From positions 434,001 to 498,000 of the forward strand of contig JBFONU010000001.1 in NCBI GenBank assembly GCA_040779345.1: a DNA stretch of 64,000 nucleotides, in the 5' to 3' direction. The notes under the pieces are model-generated. The model had not been told where the DNA came from, made no database searches, and saw only the letters and a list, made by a program, of their open reading frames with translations. Source of the stretch: Thalassotalea_H sp040779345. Its GTDB lineage: Bacteria; Pseudomonadota; Gammaproteobacteria; Enterobacterales; Alteromonadaceae. Shown piece after piece: positions 45,218 through 53,881 of this stretch (positions are counted from its first letter, which is position 1; every line of letters begins with the position of its first letter). A program made the position numbers and the translations under genes.

Positions 45218-45931
45218 TTAAGTTGACCAGCGAACATTCTCATTAATTTTTTGCTGCCATTCTTTTAATGGCTCTTGTTTGTCACCTACTACAATGATCA
45301 AGCTATTGTGAAAATCATTCACCACACCATTTAACTCGCCATTTGCAAACTTTTTACTAAATGCTAAGTGTTCACTTGCTGGCACGACATAAATATTAAC
45401 TGGGGTTGCTTGCCCTCGATAAACTAAATGCAAGCTTTTCATGCCGTCAAATCGACAAAAATCAGCCATCATTAATTCGCCAAGCTCTTGTGAAAAACTA
45501 CCGTTAAATGTCGCCATTTTTTTATTGAGTGAAGCTAATGTGACTTTAGCTTCAGCATCATTAGCGAAATATTGTGCTTCGTGTGTGGTATGTGCAATAG
45601 CGTAGTCGCCTACCGAGTTATAAGCATGCGAAAACTGTAGTTGATTAACGGTTAAGCCAATAGCAAAAGCCACCGATGCGGCGAGCGCTAACTTTATTCT
45701 ACTTGATTTTCTTTGCTGCTGATGGCTGGCTAACGATTGTCGTAAAATTAATTTTTCACTAAGATCGTTAGGTACTTCAACATTGAGTGCCGAAAATATC
45801 TGTTGATCTAATTGTTCAATTTCTTGAGCGAATTTTTGTTTAGCCGGATCAGCATTTTTTGCAGATTGTACGTCTGGATCAGTCGTTTTGGGATCTGCAT
45901 AAATATTGCGTCGAAATAGCAAATCATCCAT
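45218..45931 (-). CDS. DUF3379-like membrane anti-sigma candidate
   Basis: A 237-residue protein. The cytoplasmic N-terminus (about 1-80) is charged and includes FAQEIEQLDQQIFSALNVEV. One membrane helix follows (about 81-100, IKLALAASVAFAIGLTV), then a periplasmic domain ending in EWQQKINENV. This layout fits the DUF3379 family encoded next to ECF sigma factors in marine gammaproteobacteria. There is no zinc-binding HxxxCxxC. It overlaps the sigma gene by 8 nt, so the two are coupled. I infer that it holds the sigma at the membrane; no direct motif proves it. Confidence 0.65.
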   Translation of the reverse strand: MDDLLFRRNIYADPKTTDPDVQSAKNADPAKQKFAQEIEQLDQQIFSALNVEVPNDLSEKLILRQSLASHQQQRKSSRIKLALAASVAFAIGLTVNQLQFSHAYNSVGDYAIAHTTHEAQYFANDAEAKVTLASLNKKMATFNGSFSQELGELMMADFCRFDGMKSLHLVYRGQATPVNIYVVPASEHLAFSKKFANGELNGVVNDFHNSLIIVVGDKQEPLKEWQQKINENVRWST

Positions 45932-46493
45932 TGTATTGACCTCTTAATTTGGGTTCTTCATCTAAAGCTTCTTTCAGTTGATTTCGCGCTCGAAATAATC
46001 GCGTCATCACCGTATTTTTATTGAGTGATAGCATGTTGGCTATTTCTTCACCGCTAAAGCCACCAATCACTTGTAAAACCAAAGGTTCTCTGTATTCTTC
46101 AGGCATTTGAGCAATTTTTTCTCTTAACCAGTGATTTTCTATTTCTTGCTCAGAACTTGTTGAATGGGTGTCTGTAATTGCAGCTTCTTCGTATTCACTC
46201 ATTTCAAAGCGCTTACGCTCAAATCGTCTAGCATTTTCCCTTCGTAAAATTGTGATCAACCATGACTTAGCTGCTTTTTCATCCTTTAAAGAATCTAAAG
46301 CTCGCCATGCCCTTAAAAATGTTTCTTGCACTAAGTCTTCAGCTACTTGCTTTTCGTGACAAAGCCAATAAGCATAACGGTATAAATCGCTATGTAAGGC
46401 TTTAACTAGTGCTTCATATCTAACTTGTTTTGTCGCCATATTTGAAGAGACCTGAGGTTGAGGTTTTTTATTTCCGATTATAGTGTTAATCAT
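45924..46493 (-). CDS. ECF (RpoE-like) RNA polymerase sigma factor
   Basis: A 189-residue group IV sigma. Region 2 is clear: YAYWLCHEKQVAEDLVQETFLRAWR spans the core-binding and -10 segments (near residues 38-62), and SWLITILRRENARRFERKR ends the domain. Region 4 carries REPLVLQVIGGFSGEEIANML and the helix-turn-helix that reads the -35. There is no region 3. It is the first gene of the pair with the DUF3379-like anti-sigma. The bat operon lies immediately upstream on the same strand and could be one of its targets, but no shared promoter motif was identified. Confidence 0.94.
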   Translation of the reverse strand: MINTIIGNKKPQPQVSSNMATKQVRYEALVKALHSDLYRYAYWLCHEKQVAEDLVQETFLRAWRALDSLKDEKAAKSWLITILRRENARRFERKRFEMSEYEEAAITDTHSTSSEQEIENHWLREKIAQMPEEYREPLVLQVIGGFSGEEIANMLSLNKNTVMTRLFRARNQLKEALDEEPKLRGQYNG

Positions 46494-46543
46494 GAAAGTT
46501 TATTCGCTCATGAAAGATGGTTGCTCTTTGCTTTATAGTAGCA

Positions 46544-46571
46544 GTAAGGGGATGAGCCATCATCCCCTTAC
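46544..46571. terminator. Perfect 12-bp stem downstream of the bat operon
   Basis: GTAAGGGGATGA pairs exactly with TCATCCCCTTAC around GCCA. It starts 15 nt beyond the BatD stop on the minus strand. There is no T run on either strand, so it may be an mRNA 3'-end stabiliser or a Rho-linked end rather than an intrinsic terminator. Confidence 0.55.
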
Positions 46572-46586
46572 GACATAAAAGTAAAA

Positions 46587-48251
46587 TTACGGGTTGAGTG
46601 TAAAAGGTGTGGTTGGGTAATTATCCTGCTGTTTATTGGCAGCAATGATTGCTTTCATTAACTGTTTGCCTTGCCAGTGTTGTTTTTCTTTACTGTAAAA
46701 GCATTGCTGTAACTCATTTATTGCCTTAATTAACTCATCTTGCTGGCAATGTTGAATAATAGCGGCAATTGTCGTTATCTTTATGCTAGAAATTGAGTTG
46801 TACCAAGGTGTTAATAAACTAAGCACTTGTTCGCCATTATTTTGTTTGCATGCAGCAAGCAAAGCAAGATAATGATCATTAACCTTTGTTGGTTTTATCT
46901 GTTGTGAGGTTAACTTCTTCTGACGTAGGTAAGTGAATAACCACGTGAATGATGTTAATAGCCACAGAGCTAAAAATAACCACTGTAACCATGACGTTTG
47001 ATGAATGGTTATGGTTTTGGTCGGTATATCTGACTGATTCTTAGTTATTGGCAGCTCAGAGGCTAACACGACAGGCTTTTCAACTGCTTGTTCTGGATTC
47101 GCTGCAACGGTGATCGTTTGTGCGGGGATCTGCGCTTCTTGAAATTGGTTTGTAAGGGTATTCCACCAAGGTATTGTAATCGCTGGCAATTGATATGTGC
47201 CTGGTTTGTTTGCCACTATGGCGAAGTTTCTCACTTTTTGACTGACTAATCTTTCATTGTTCATACCCGTATGTAACTCAGCTTGGTCAGGATAAACTTT
47301 TAACCCTTTGGGCATCACCATGTTAATGTCGGGTAATTGCTCTTCAGAAAGTCCAGCTGCGGTTAGGGTGATCACACGAGTGATCGGCTCACCTACTATA
47401 AAACTGTCTAGGCTAGGTTGCCATTCTTGATGAATAGTTAATAGTTCACTCGGTAACCATGCGGCTTGATAGTCGGCAGGAATAGGACGGATAGTTAACG
47501 GTATTTCTTCGCCAATAACACTAACAGGTTTTGTTTCTGCAAAACTTAAAAAACCACTTCTTCGCGTTGATGGCTGCATGATTTCGCCAGAAAATACCGG
47601 TGATTTTAAAACAAAATTGCCACTTTGTTGTGGACTAATGGCATAGGTGCGCTCAATGACGCGGTATCGTCGACCATTGATGATGGTATCCGCTTCTTTA
47701 TCTTTGCCCACTTGAGTGATATTAGCGCCCGTAAGTGAAGGCTCTGTTAAACTGCCTCGTTTTAACTCTGCGGCAAAATGAAGTTTAACTGTTAACGATA
47801 ATTGTTGTTGAACATAGACTTCTTTTGCCGAAATGTCAGTGGTAATAAAAAGATCTTGTTGTTTACTGGCTTGTGGATCGTTAGCCTTAAGAACCGTTAA
47901 TTCAATTGGGTTAGTAAACGCTGAATCAACAGGTAAAGCGGGAATACTTGTCTTTCCTGCATTTTTTGCGATTAATACCGTGGTCCACGTTGTCGTTCTT
48001 GTGGTTTTGAAATTAATCATGCTGGTTTGTGAACTCACGGATGTTCGACCAACAATAAAGTCGTCCATCAAGGGGGAAGTATCCAGAGCATTTGTATTGA
48101 TATCATCATCGGCCGTTACCGTTAAAACAAACGATTCTTTGACAACGACGGGGTTTTTATCAATGGTTGCTGTCACGTTAACGAACGCAAAAACCATTTG
48201 CGATGCTAATAAAGCGAATATACTGATCAAACCTACAAATAGTTTTACCAC
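46587..48251 (-). CDS. batD: BatD-like periplasmic/membrane protein
   Basis: A 554-residue protein. A signal peptide ends near residue 22 (SQMVFAFVN). Several beta-rich repeats follow (VTATIDKNPVVVKESFVLTV), then one membrane helix (about 430-450) and a cytoplasmic tail of about 100 residues. The N-terminal VxATVDxxxV opening is the BatD/oxygen-tolerance family mark. In Bacteroides fragilis, bat genes affect aerotolerance; the function in gammaproteobacteria is uncertain. It is the last gene of the six-gene operon and overlaps the VWA-TPR gene by 7 nt. Confidence 0.85.
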   Translation of the reverse strand: MVKLFVGLISIFALLASQMVFAFVNVTATIDKNPVVVKESFVLTVTADDDINTNALDTSPLMDDFIVGRTSVSSQTSMINFKTTRTTTWTTVLIAKNAGKTSIPALPVDSAFTNPIELTVLKANDPQASKQQDLFITTDISAKEVYVQQQLSLTVKLHFAAELKRGSLTEPSLTGANITQVGKDKEADTIINGRRYRVIERTYAISPQQSGNFVLKSPVFSGEIMQPSTRRSGFLSFAETKPVSVIGEEIPLTIRPIPADYQAAWLPSELLTIHQEWQPSLDSFIVGEPITRVITLTAAGLSEEQLPDINMVMPKGLKVYPDQAELHTGMNNERLVSQKVRNFAIVANKPGTYQLPAITIPWWNTLTNQFQEAQIPAQTITVAANPEQAVEKPVVLASELPITKNQSDIPTKTITIHQTSWLQWLFLALWLLTSFTWLFTYLRQKKLTSQQIKPTKVNDHYLALLAACKQNNGEQVLSLLTPWYNSISSIKITTIAAIIQHCQQDELIKAINELQQCFYSKEKQHWQGKQLMKAIIAANKQQDNYPTTPFTLNP

Positions 48252-50086
48252 TTTTTCTTAACTCCTACACTACTTCTATTTTGACGACGTTTTTGATATT
48301 CCAATTGCATCTTGTTTCTTAGCAATAAATATGGGTCATCGGTGACTTTATTTAACAGCTGTTTGTGTTTTTGTTCCGTTTCTTTTTCTTGTTGAGCTTC
48401 TGCTATTTGAGCTTTTTGTTGCTCGGTATTTTCATCAGCATTTTTATCTGACTCTTGTTCTTGGGCTTGCTGTTCTTCTTGTTCTTTTTGTTCTTGATTT
48501 TGTTCTTGATTTTGTTGCTCACTTTGCTGTTGTTCAGACTGCTTATCTTGCTCTTTTTCTTGCTGCTCGCTTTGATCAGATTGTTGCTGTTGACTCTTAT
48601 CTTGGTCTTGCTGATCTTTATTTTGCTCACCTTCTTGTTGTTTATCTTGTTGGTCTTTATTTTCGTTATCTTGATTTTGCTGTTGATCTTTATTGTTTTG
48701 CTCTTGCTGCTGCTTTTGTTTGTCTTGTTGTTGTTTTAATTTTTCAATAAGCGCTTTGTTTGCTGCTGCATCTTGATGGTCAGGGTTAAGCTTTAATGCT
48801 TTATCATATGCGGCAATAGCTTCTTCTAATCTTTGTAATTTTGCTAAGGCATTGCCTTGGTTATAAAGTGACCCAGCGTCAGTACCTTTTTGAAAAGAGG
48901 CTAAGGCTTGCTCAAAATTACCCGCTTGATAATGTGCACTGCCTTCCCATAAAGGGTTTTCAAATTGCTCTGCTGCTTGCTCAAATTCTTGATTGTTAAA
49001 GTGTTGTTGACCTTGTTGATCTTTGGTTTTCCATAAATCGCTCCAAAAGTCTGCTTTTACAGGTTTCGCAGGAGTTAACAAGAGTAAACATGGAATGACG
49101 GCTAATAAGCTACCGCGACGAAAATAGCTTAAGACTAATGGCAGCACTAACAGTAATAAATAAGGACCAAATTCTTGCCATTGATCTCCCGTTTGTGCGC
49201 TTTCTGTTTTTTTATCGTCGTCTTGAGTAATGGGTTGACTCACTAGGTATTCAATATCAGCAGAATTATTGGTAAGGCGGGCATAATAACCATTACCTCT
49301 GCTGGCAGCTCCTTTAAGCGCTTTTTCGGTCAACTTCGGGATCACAATAGCACCGCTGCTGTCTTTCATTAGCTCGCCATTGGTTAATTTTATGGGGGCA
49401 CCTTCTATGGTTCCAATGCCCATGATATTTAACCGATAAGGATGCTCACGGCTCCACTCGGTGATGTCTTGTATATCTTGATTATCAATACCGTCAGTAA
49501 ACCAGTAGATATCGCCTTCTAAATGTCCTGCATTTTTAAGCATTTCATTGGCTAATGCTAAGGCGGCAAATGGATTACTACCAAGTTCGGGCATTAGGTC
49601 GGGGCTCAACGAAGGTAATAATAGCTTAATGTTATTTATATCCTCAGTTAGCGGGCTGATGATAAAAGCATCACCTGCATAAGCAATGAGTCCTATTTCA
49701 CCTTCATTGAGTTGATCAAGCAGATCGATGGCTTTATAACGTGCTCTTGTTAACCGGTTTGGAGAGATATCAGTAGCATACATAGAATATGACATATCCA
49801 TGATCATTACCGATCCTCTTGCCAGTTGATAAACCGGTTGCGGGAGCTTTTTCCAAGTGGGTCCAGCAAGCGCAGTAATAGCCAATAAACCAATGATAAA
49901 GGGTAAGGTTAATGATAAAGACTGTGCTTTACTACTGCCATCAACAAGGACTTTTGCTAGATGTTGTGGTAGTAGTTGATGCCAACCTGATTGCTTTACT
50001 TGGTATTTTTTCAATAAATAAATCGTGAAAACTAAGGCGATAATCGCCAATAACCATAGGGGGCGAATAAAATGAAAATCAGCCAT
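48245..50086 (-). CDS. BatB/BatC fusion: VWA-TPR protein with Gln-rich region
   Basis: A 613-residue protein. Two N-terminal membrane helices (about 8-25 and 55-75) flank a basic loop. A von Willebrand A domain (about 85-280) has the MIDAS residues in IMDMSYSMYATD, and a third helix falls near 310. TPR-like repeats (about 350-450; LYNQGNALAKLQRLEEAIAA) lead into a stretch of some 130 residues made almost only of Gln, Glu, Lys, Asp, Asn and Ser. The last 40 residues are basic and ordered-looking. This fuses BatB (VWA) with BatC (TPR). The low-complexity part creates a long Leu-rich antisense frame which is not a gene. Confidence 0.9.
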   Translation of the reverse strand: MADFHFIRPLWLLAIIALVFTIYLLKKYQVKQSGWHQLLPQHLAKVLVDGSSKAQSLSLTLPFIIGLLAITALAGPTWKKLPQPVYQLARGSVMIMDMSYSMYATDISPNRLTRARYKAIDLLDQLNEGEIGLIAYAGDAFIISPLTEDINNIKLLLPSLSPDLMPELGSNPFAALALANEMLKNAGHLEGDIYWFTDGIDNQDIQDITEWSREHPYRLNIMGIGTIEGAPIKLTNGELMKDSSGAIVIPKLTEKALKGAASRGNGYYARLTNNSADIEYLVSQPITQDDDKKTESAQTGDQWQEFGPYLLLLVLPLVLSYFRRGSLLAVIPCLLLLTPAKPVKADFWSDLWKTKDQQGQQHFNNQEFEQAAEQFENPLWEGSAHYQAGNFEQALASFQKGTDAGSLYNQGNALAKLQRLEEAIAAYDKALKLNPDHQDAAANKALIEKLKQQQDKQKQQQEQNNKDQQQNQDNENKDQQDKQQEGEQNKDQQDQDKSQQQQSDQSEQQEKEQDKQSEQQQSEQQNQEQNQEQKEQEEQQAQEQESDKNADENTEQQKAQIAEAQQEKETEQKHKQLLNKVTDDPYLLLRNKMQLEYQKRRQNRSSVGVKKKW

Positions 50087-51113
50087 GTTTACCTCCTAAG
50101 ATACGAGAAGCCTCAGGTTTATTCTTATTGTTAAACAGTGTACTTGGCGTGTTTAACCATAAGATATAAAGGAAGGTTAAGAGTAGGGCTATTGCCAATG
50201 GATAATAAAATAATGCGGTTAAAGGGCGCATTTGTTGTTGTTCTTGTTCAACAGGCTCTAATTCATCGAGCAATTGATAAATTTCACTCATGTCTTCACT
50301 ACTTCTGGCTCTAAAATATTTACCGCCCGTTTGTTCAGCAAGCTGAGTTAATGTTTTTTCATCTAATTCACTCGAAGGGTTTACTCGTCTTTTGCCAAAT
50401 AATGAGCGTTGGATCATCATGTCTGCGCCTATACCAACAGAATAAATCGTGACTTTTTTAGCAACGGCTAACTCTAGTGCTTGCTCTGGGGTGATTTTTC
50501 CTGCGGTATTTTGTCCGTCGGTGAGTAATAGTAAGACGCGATTAGATTCTTCTTTCTCATCAAAGCGCTTAACTGCAAGAGCTATTGCATCACCAATAGC
50601 GGTTTGCTTTCCTACTAAGCCAAGTACCGTTTCGTCAAGCATTTGCTGTACTGTTTTACGGTCAAACGTCATGGGCGTTTGCATATAGGCATCATCACCA
50701 AATAAAATAAGGCCAAGTCTGTCACCAGTTCTTCGTTCGATAAATTCGCCGAGTAAAACTTTTAGCATATCAAGTCGATTAACCGTGCTACCGTTTAAGC
50801 TCATATCTTCAACTTGCATACTGCCGGATAAATCGACAGCGACCATCATTTCTCGGCCTTGTGTTGGAATATTTACCGCTTCACCTAACCATTGGGGTTG
50901 GCTTGTTGCTAACACCACTAATATCCAGATACTTGCTAATAAAAGTAATGGTGTTTTCTTGCTATTATTGCCTAATTCACTCGTGTTGACCCCTTGAATT
51001 AAGGTCGGCATTTTTAAAGGGGCCGCTTCAGTATTTGCTTTTGCAGGCAACCAATACACAATAATAGGTAAGGGTAATGCAAGTAAAATCCAAGGTAGCG
51101 CAAATTCTATCAT
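50079..51113 (-). CDS. batA: BatA-like VWA membrane protein
   Basis: A 344-residue protein. An N-terminal BatA segment (FALPWILLALPLPIIVYWLP) is followed by a second helix near 56-72. The VWA domain (about 88-290) carries MIDAS motif AVDLSGSMQVED, then LGLILFGDDAYMQTP and LLTDGQNTAG with its metal Asp. A final helix lies near 308-325. It overlaps the VWA-TPR gene by 8 nt and touches the DUF4381 gene by 1 nt, so the operon is translationally tight. It is probably a periplasm-facing or membrane adaptor of the MoxR AAA+ ATPase. Confidence 0.92.
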   Translation of the reverse strand: MIEFALPWILLALPLPIIVYWLPAKANTEAAPLKMPTLIQGVNTSELGNNSKKTPLLLLASIWILVVLATSQPQWLGEAVNIPTQGREMMVAVDLSGSMQVEDMSLNGSTVNRLDMLKVLLGEFIERRTGDRLGLILFGDDAYMQTPMTFDRKTVQQMLDETVLGLVGKQTAIGDAIALAVKRFDEKEESNRVLLLLTDGQNTAGKITPEQALELAVAKKVTIYSVGIGADMMIQRSLFGKRRVNPSSELDEKTLTQLAEQTGGKYFRARSSEDMSEIYQLLDELEPVEQEQQQMRPLTALFYYPLAIALLLTFLYILWLNTPSTLFNNKNKPEASRILGGKHG

Positions 51114-51628
51114 CAGCTGTCACCTGCTGTTTTGACGTTAATAGCTTGCTGAGAAAATTGCTTCTCTAATACTTTTTTCTTCGGGGGTAAGGCGTTAGTT
51201 AGCCATAATAGCGATGCTTGTGTTAATGCATCATTATTTTCTTTTTCTTCGTGGCATTGGTATCTTTGTTCTAAAATAGGGCTGATTAAATCGACAAATT
51301 TTTCTTGCTGCTTTATAGGTAAGCAAGAGGTTAAAAATTGTTGTAGATGATCACCCGTTAAACTTGCAATTTGATCGCGCGGGAAATACTGAAGTGCGGC
51401 CCACTTTAAGGTGGTGAGCACTTGGTCAGAGTTTAAATTATTCTCTTTAATATGCTTAATCGCTTGTTTTTTCGCTTGGCACCGACGGCGGTAACTGAGG
51501 TACTTTTTTAATGACCAAGCAATAATAAGTAATAGACAAGTGAGTAAAATCCACCAGCCATAGGCTAAAGGATAATTATGAACCTGTTCGGGTAATTGAA
51601 TGGCTTTAAGCTGTGCTAACGGATCCAT
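51113..51628 (-). CDS. DUF4381 membrane protein of the Bat/MoxR operon
   Basis: A 171-residue protein. LAQLKAIQLPEQVHNYPLAYGWWIL opens with the Pro-rich DUF4381 pattern, one membrane helix lies near 23-40, and the rest is a basic helical cytoplasmic part with LKWAALQYFPRDQIASLTG (near 69-87). It is a known companion of MoxR-DUF58-VWA operons with unknown activity. Its start overlaps the DUF58 stop by 13 nt. Confidence 0.85.
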   Translation of the reverse strand: MDPLAQLKAIQLPEQVHNYPLAYGWWILLTCLLLIIAWSLKKYLSYRRRCQAKKQAIKHIKENNLNSDQVLTTLKWAALQYFPRDQIASLTGDHLQQFLTSCLPIKQQEKFVDLISPILEQRYQCHEEKENNDALTQASLLWLTNALPPKKKVLEKQFSQQAINVKTAGDS

Positions 51629-52632
51629 GAGGCTACTCCGTTTTTAAGTTGTTCTTCTAATGATTTTCCAGAGCTAAAATGCAAAATTCTGGCACCTGCT
51701 TTTGACAATAACTGCTCTTTTTCATGAATAAAGGCTTGAGCTTGCTGATGATACCGCTGGGCAGTTTTTTCATCACCTAAGGTTAATTGTTGTTTTTGGT
51801 ATCCGTCAGTAATACTGACATTGAGCTTTTTATGACTATCAGGTAAATCATGCTCTAGTGGGTCTGATATTAAACACACCACAAGTTCGCAATGACGACT
51901 AATATTGCTTAAATGCCTGATAGCTTCTTGATTAATGTGATGACCGTCTGTGATCAAATAGACCAAGCTACCAGGGCGAGAAATTTGTCGGATACGCAAG
52001 CAATTTTGTTCAAAAGCTAGTTGATTGTTCTGTTCATCTTGAGGCGATTGGCTTGGTTGTTGACTCTGTTCGAGGCTATTTTCATGGCAAGTCATTAACG
52101 AATGTATATAGTGTAAAACGCCTTGTTGACGGCTACGGGGTTTTAATTCAGTGTGCTGATATTCATTAAAAACAACACCGCCAACTCGATCGCCTCTGAT
52201 TTTTGCGTGCCATGCAACCAACGCAGCTAAATGTGAAGCTTGAACAGATTTAAACAAAAATTGACTGCCAAACAGCATATTACTACTTAAATCAGTGGCA
52301 ATGATGACGGGGCGTTCAACTTCTTCTCTAAATAATTTGGTATGAGTGATGCCTGTTCTGGCGGTAACTCGCCAATCGATCGCGCGAATATCATCACCAT
52401 TTTGATAATGTCTGACTTCATCAAATTCCATCCCGCGCCCTTTAGAGCGAGCTAGGTAATTACCACTCATTTGGCTTTGGATGTTCTTAGCGGCGGTCAA
52501 ATTGATTAATGAAGATTTATTCTGATATTGAATCAACTCATCAATCGTTAAATTAATACCCGAAGACATTACTTTTGCAAGCTTGTCTTCAATATTAACC
52601 GATGATGTTTGTGTTGTTTTTTTTAACCACAT
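51616..52632 (-). CDS. DUF58 domain protein
   Basis: A 338-residue protein with GRGMEFDEVRHYQNGDDIRAIDWRVTARTG in its first third (about residues 65-94, quoted here as two overlapping signatures: GMEFDEVRHYQNGDD and IRAIDWRVTARTG). This is the DUF58 hallmark. A VWA-like fold follows, with VIIATDLSSNMLFGSQF. No membrane helix is seen. It sits directly after the MoxR ATPase gene, 23 nt downstream, and likely acts as its cytoplasmic partner. Confidence 0.93.
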   Translation of the reverse strand: MWLKKTTQTSSVNIEDKLAKVMSSGINLTIDELIQYQNKSSLINLTAAKNIQSQMSGNYLARSKGRGMEFDEVRHYQNGDDIRAIDWRVTARTGITHTKLFREEVERPVIIATDLSSNMLFGSQFLFKSVQASHLAALVAWHAKIRGDRVGGVVFNEYQHTELKPRSRQQGVLHYIHSLMTCHENSLEQSQQPSQSPQDEQNNQLAFEQNCLRIRQISRPGSLVYLITDGHHINQEAIRHLSNISRHCELVVCLISDPLEHDLPDSHKKLNVSITDGYQKQQLTLGDEKTAQRYHQQAQAFIHEKEQLLSKAGARILHFSSGKSLEEQLKNGVASWIR

Positions 52633-52655
52633 ATCTTAAATAACCTTATAAAACT

Positions 52656-53612
52656 TTAAGATACGGCCACTAAACTTAATAAATGATCAAGTAACTGATT
52701 ACTACTGATCCCTTCCGCTTCGGCTTGGTAAGTCAACAATATACGATGACGTAGTACATTATGAAATACGGCTTGTACATCATCAGGACCGACAAAATCA
52801 CGACCATGTAACCAGGCACGAGAACGTGCACATCTGTCTAAGGCAATAGTTGCCCGCGGACTTGCGCCGTATGCGAGCCATTTTTTCAAGTTGTCATCAT
52901 ATTTTTCTGGTTGGCGAGTTGCCATGATCAAGTCAACAATGTATTTTTCGATTGCCGGCGCCATATGTATTTTCATGACTGCTTCACGAGCGGCAAAAAT
53001 ATCGGCTTGAGATATTTCAGCAATTTTTTTCTTCTCGTGATTAATTGCTTCACCTCGATTGAGCTTTAATATTTCTAATTCACTCGCTGCATCTGGGTAG
53101 TCAATTTCAACATGCATTAAAAATCGATCAAGTTGAGCTTCAGGTAATGGATAAGTTCCTTCTTGCTCGATCGGGTTTTGTGTCGCCATCACTAAGAATA
53201 AATCAGGTAATGGATAGGTATTTCTACCGACAGTGATTTGTCCTTCGGCCATCGCCTCTAATAATGCCGATTGAACTTTGGCAGGCGCTCGGTTAATTTC
53301 ATCCGCTAACACTAAGTTTCTAAATAATGGCCCAGGTTGGAAAACAAACGTACCGTCTTCAGGGCGATAAATATCGGTGCCGGTTAAATCTGCGGGTAAT
53401 AAATCAGGGGTAAATTGTACTCGATGAAAGTCGGCCTCTAACCCCTGGGCTAAAGAATTTACGGCACGAGTTTTTGCAAGCCCTGGAGGACCTTCTACAA
53501 TTAAGTGACCATTAGCTAATAGTGCAATCAATAAGTTTTCAACTAAAGCATGTTGACCGATGATTTGTTCTGATAGATGTTCTTTTAGCGAAGAAAAATG
53601 CTCAATAGCCAT
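52656..53612 (-). CDS. MoxR family AAA+ ATPase
   Basis: A 318-residue AAA+ ATPase. HLIVEGPPGLAKTRAVNSLA near residues 36-55 contains Walker A. LVLADEINRAPAKVQSALLE near 101-120 has Walker B and the MoxR insert. ATQNPIEQEGTYPLPEAQLD near 148-167 holds sensor 1 and is highly conserved, and YGASPRATIALDRCARSRAW is sensor 2. MoxR proteins act as chaperones that insert cofactors or activate VWA partners. It is first in the operon; divergent fadI lies 269 nt away. Confidence 0.95.
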   Translation of the reverse strand: MAIEHFSSLKEHLSEQIIGQHALVENLLIALLANGHLIVEGPPGLAKTRAVNSLAQGLEADFHRVQFTPDLLPADLTGTDIYRPEDGTFVFQPGPLFRNLVLADEINRAPAKVQSALLEAMAEGQITVGRNTYPLPDLFLVMATQNPIEQEGTYPLPEAQLDRFLMHVEIDYPDAASELEILKLNRGEAINHEKKKIAEISQADIFAAREAVMKIHMAPAIEKYIVDLIMATRQPEKYDDNLKKWLAYGASPRATIALDRCARSRAWLHGRDFVGPDDVQAVFHNVLRHRILLTYQAEAEGISSNQLLDHLLSLVAVS

Positions 53613-53834
53613 AATAGATAAATTCTTTTTGTTAATAAATTGTTATATAAAAAGTTCGACCTTAGATTTTATATATGGTTCATCATCTTAAATACAAGTG
53701 CCAATGAAAAATTGTAAACAAATTTCTCGCAGATAATTTTTGAAGACTTTAGCTATCATATAGAGATAATTGCATGAGGGCATTGTCTTTAGGTTGAATT
53801 ATCCAATTTACACGTTAGAATGACATTAAAACTC

Positions 53835-53851
53835 AAGAGGTCTGACCTGTT
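53835..53851 (+). promoter_or_regulatory. FadR-like operator upstream of fadI
   Basis: AAGAGGTCTGACCTGTT has a perfect AGGTC-T-GACCT palindrome and agrees with the FadR operator consensus (AACTGGTCnGACCnGTT) at all but two fixed positions. It lies 30-46 nt before the fadI start, a good place for repression in the absence of acyl-CoA. No fadR gene is in the window. The rest of 53613-53834 shows no feature beyond probable divergent promoters. Confidence 0.65.
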
Positions 53852-53881
53852 GATTTATTTAAAATATAATAAGGATCAGTA

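Noticed and set aside
48455..48739. Long Leu/Phe-rich plus-strand frame
   Set aside because: It is antisense to the Gln/Lys-rich region of the VWA-TPR gene, and the composition is an artefact of CAA/GAA codons.
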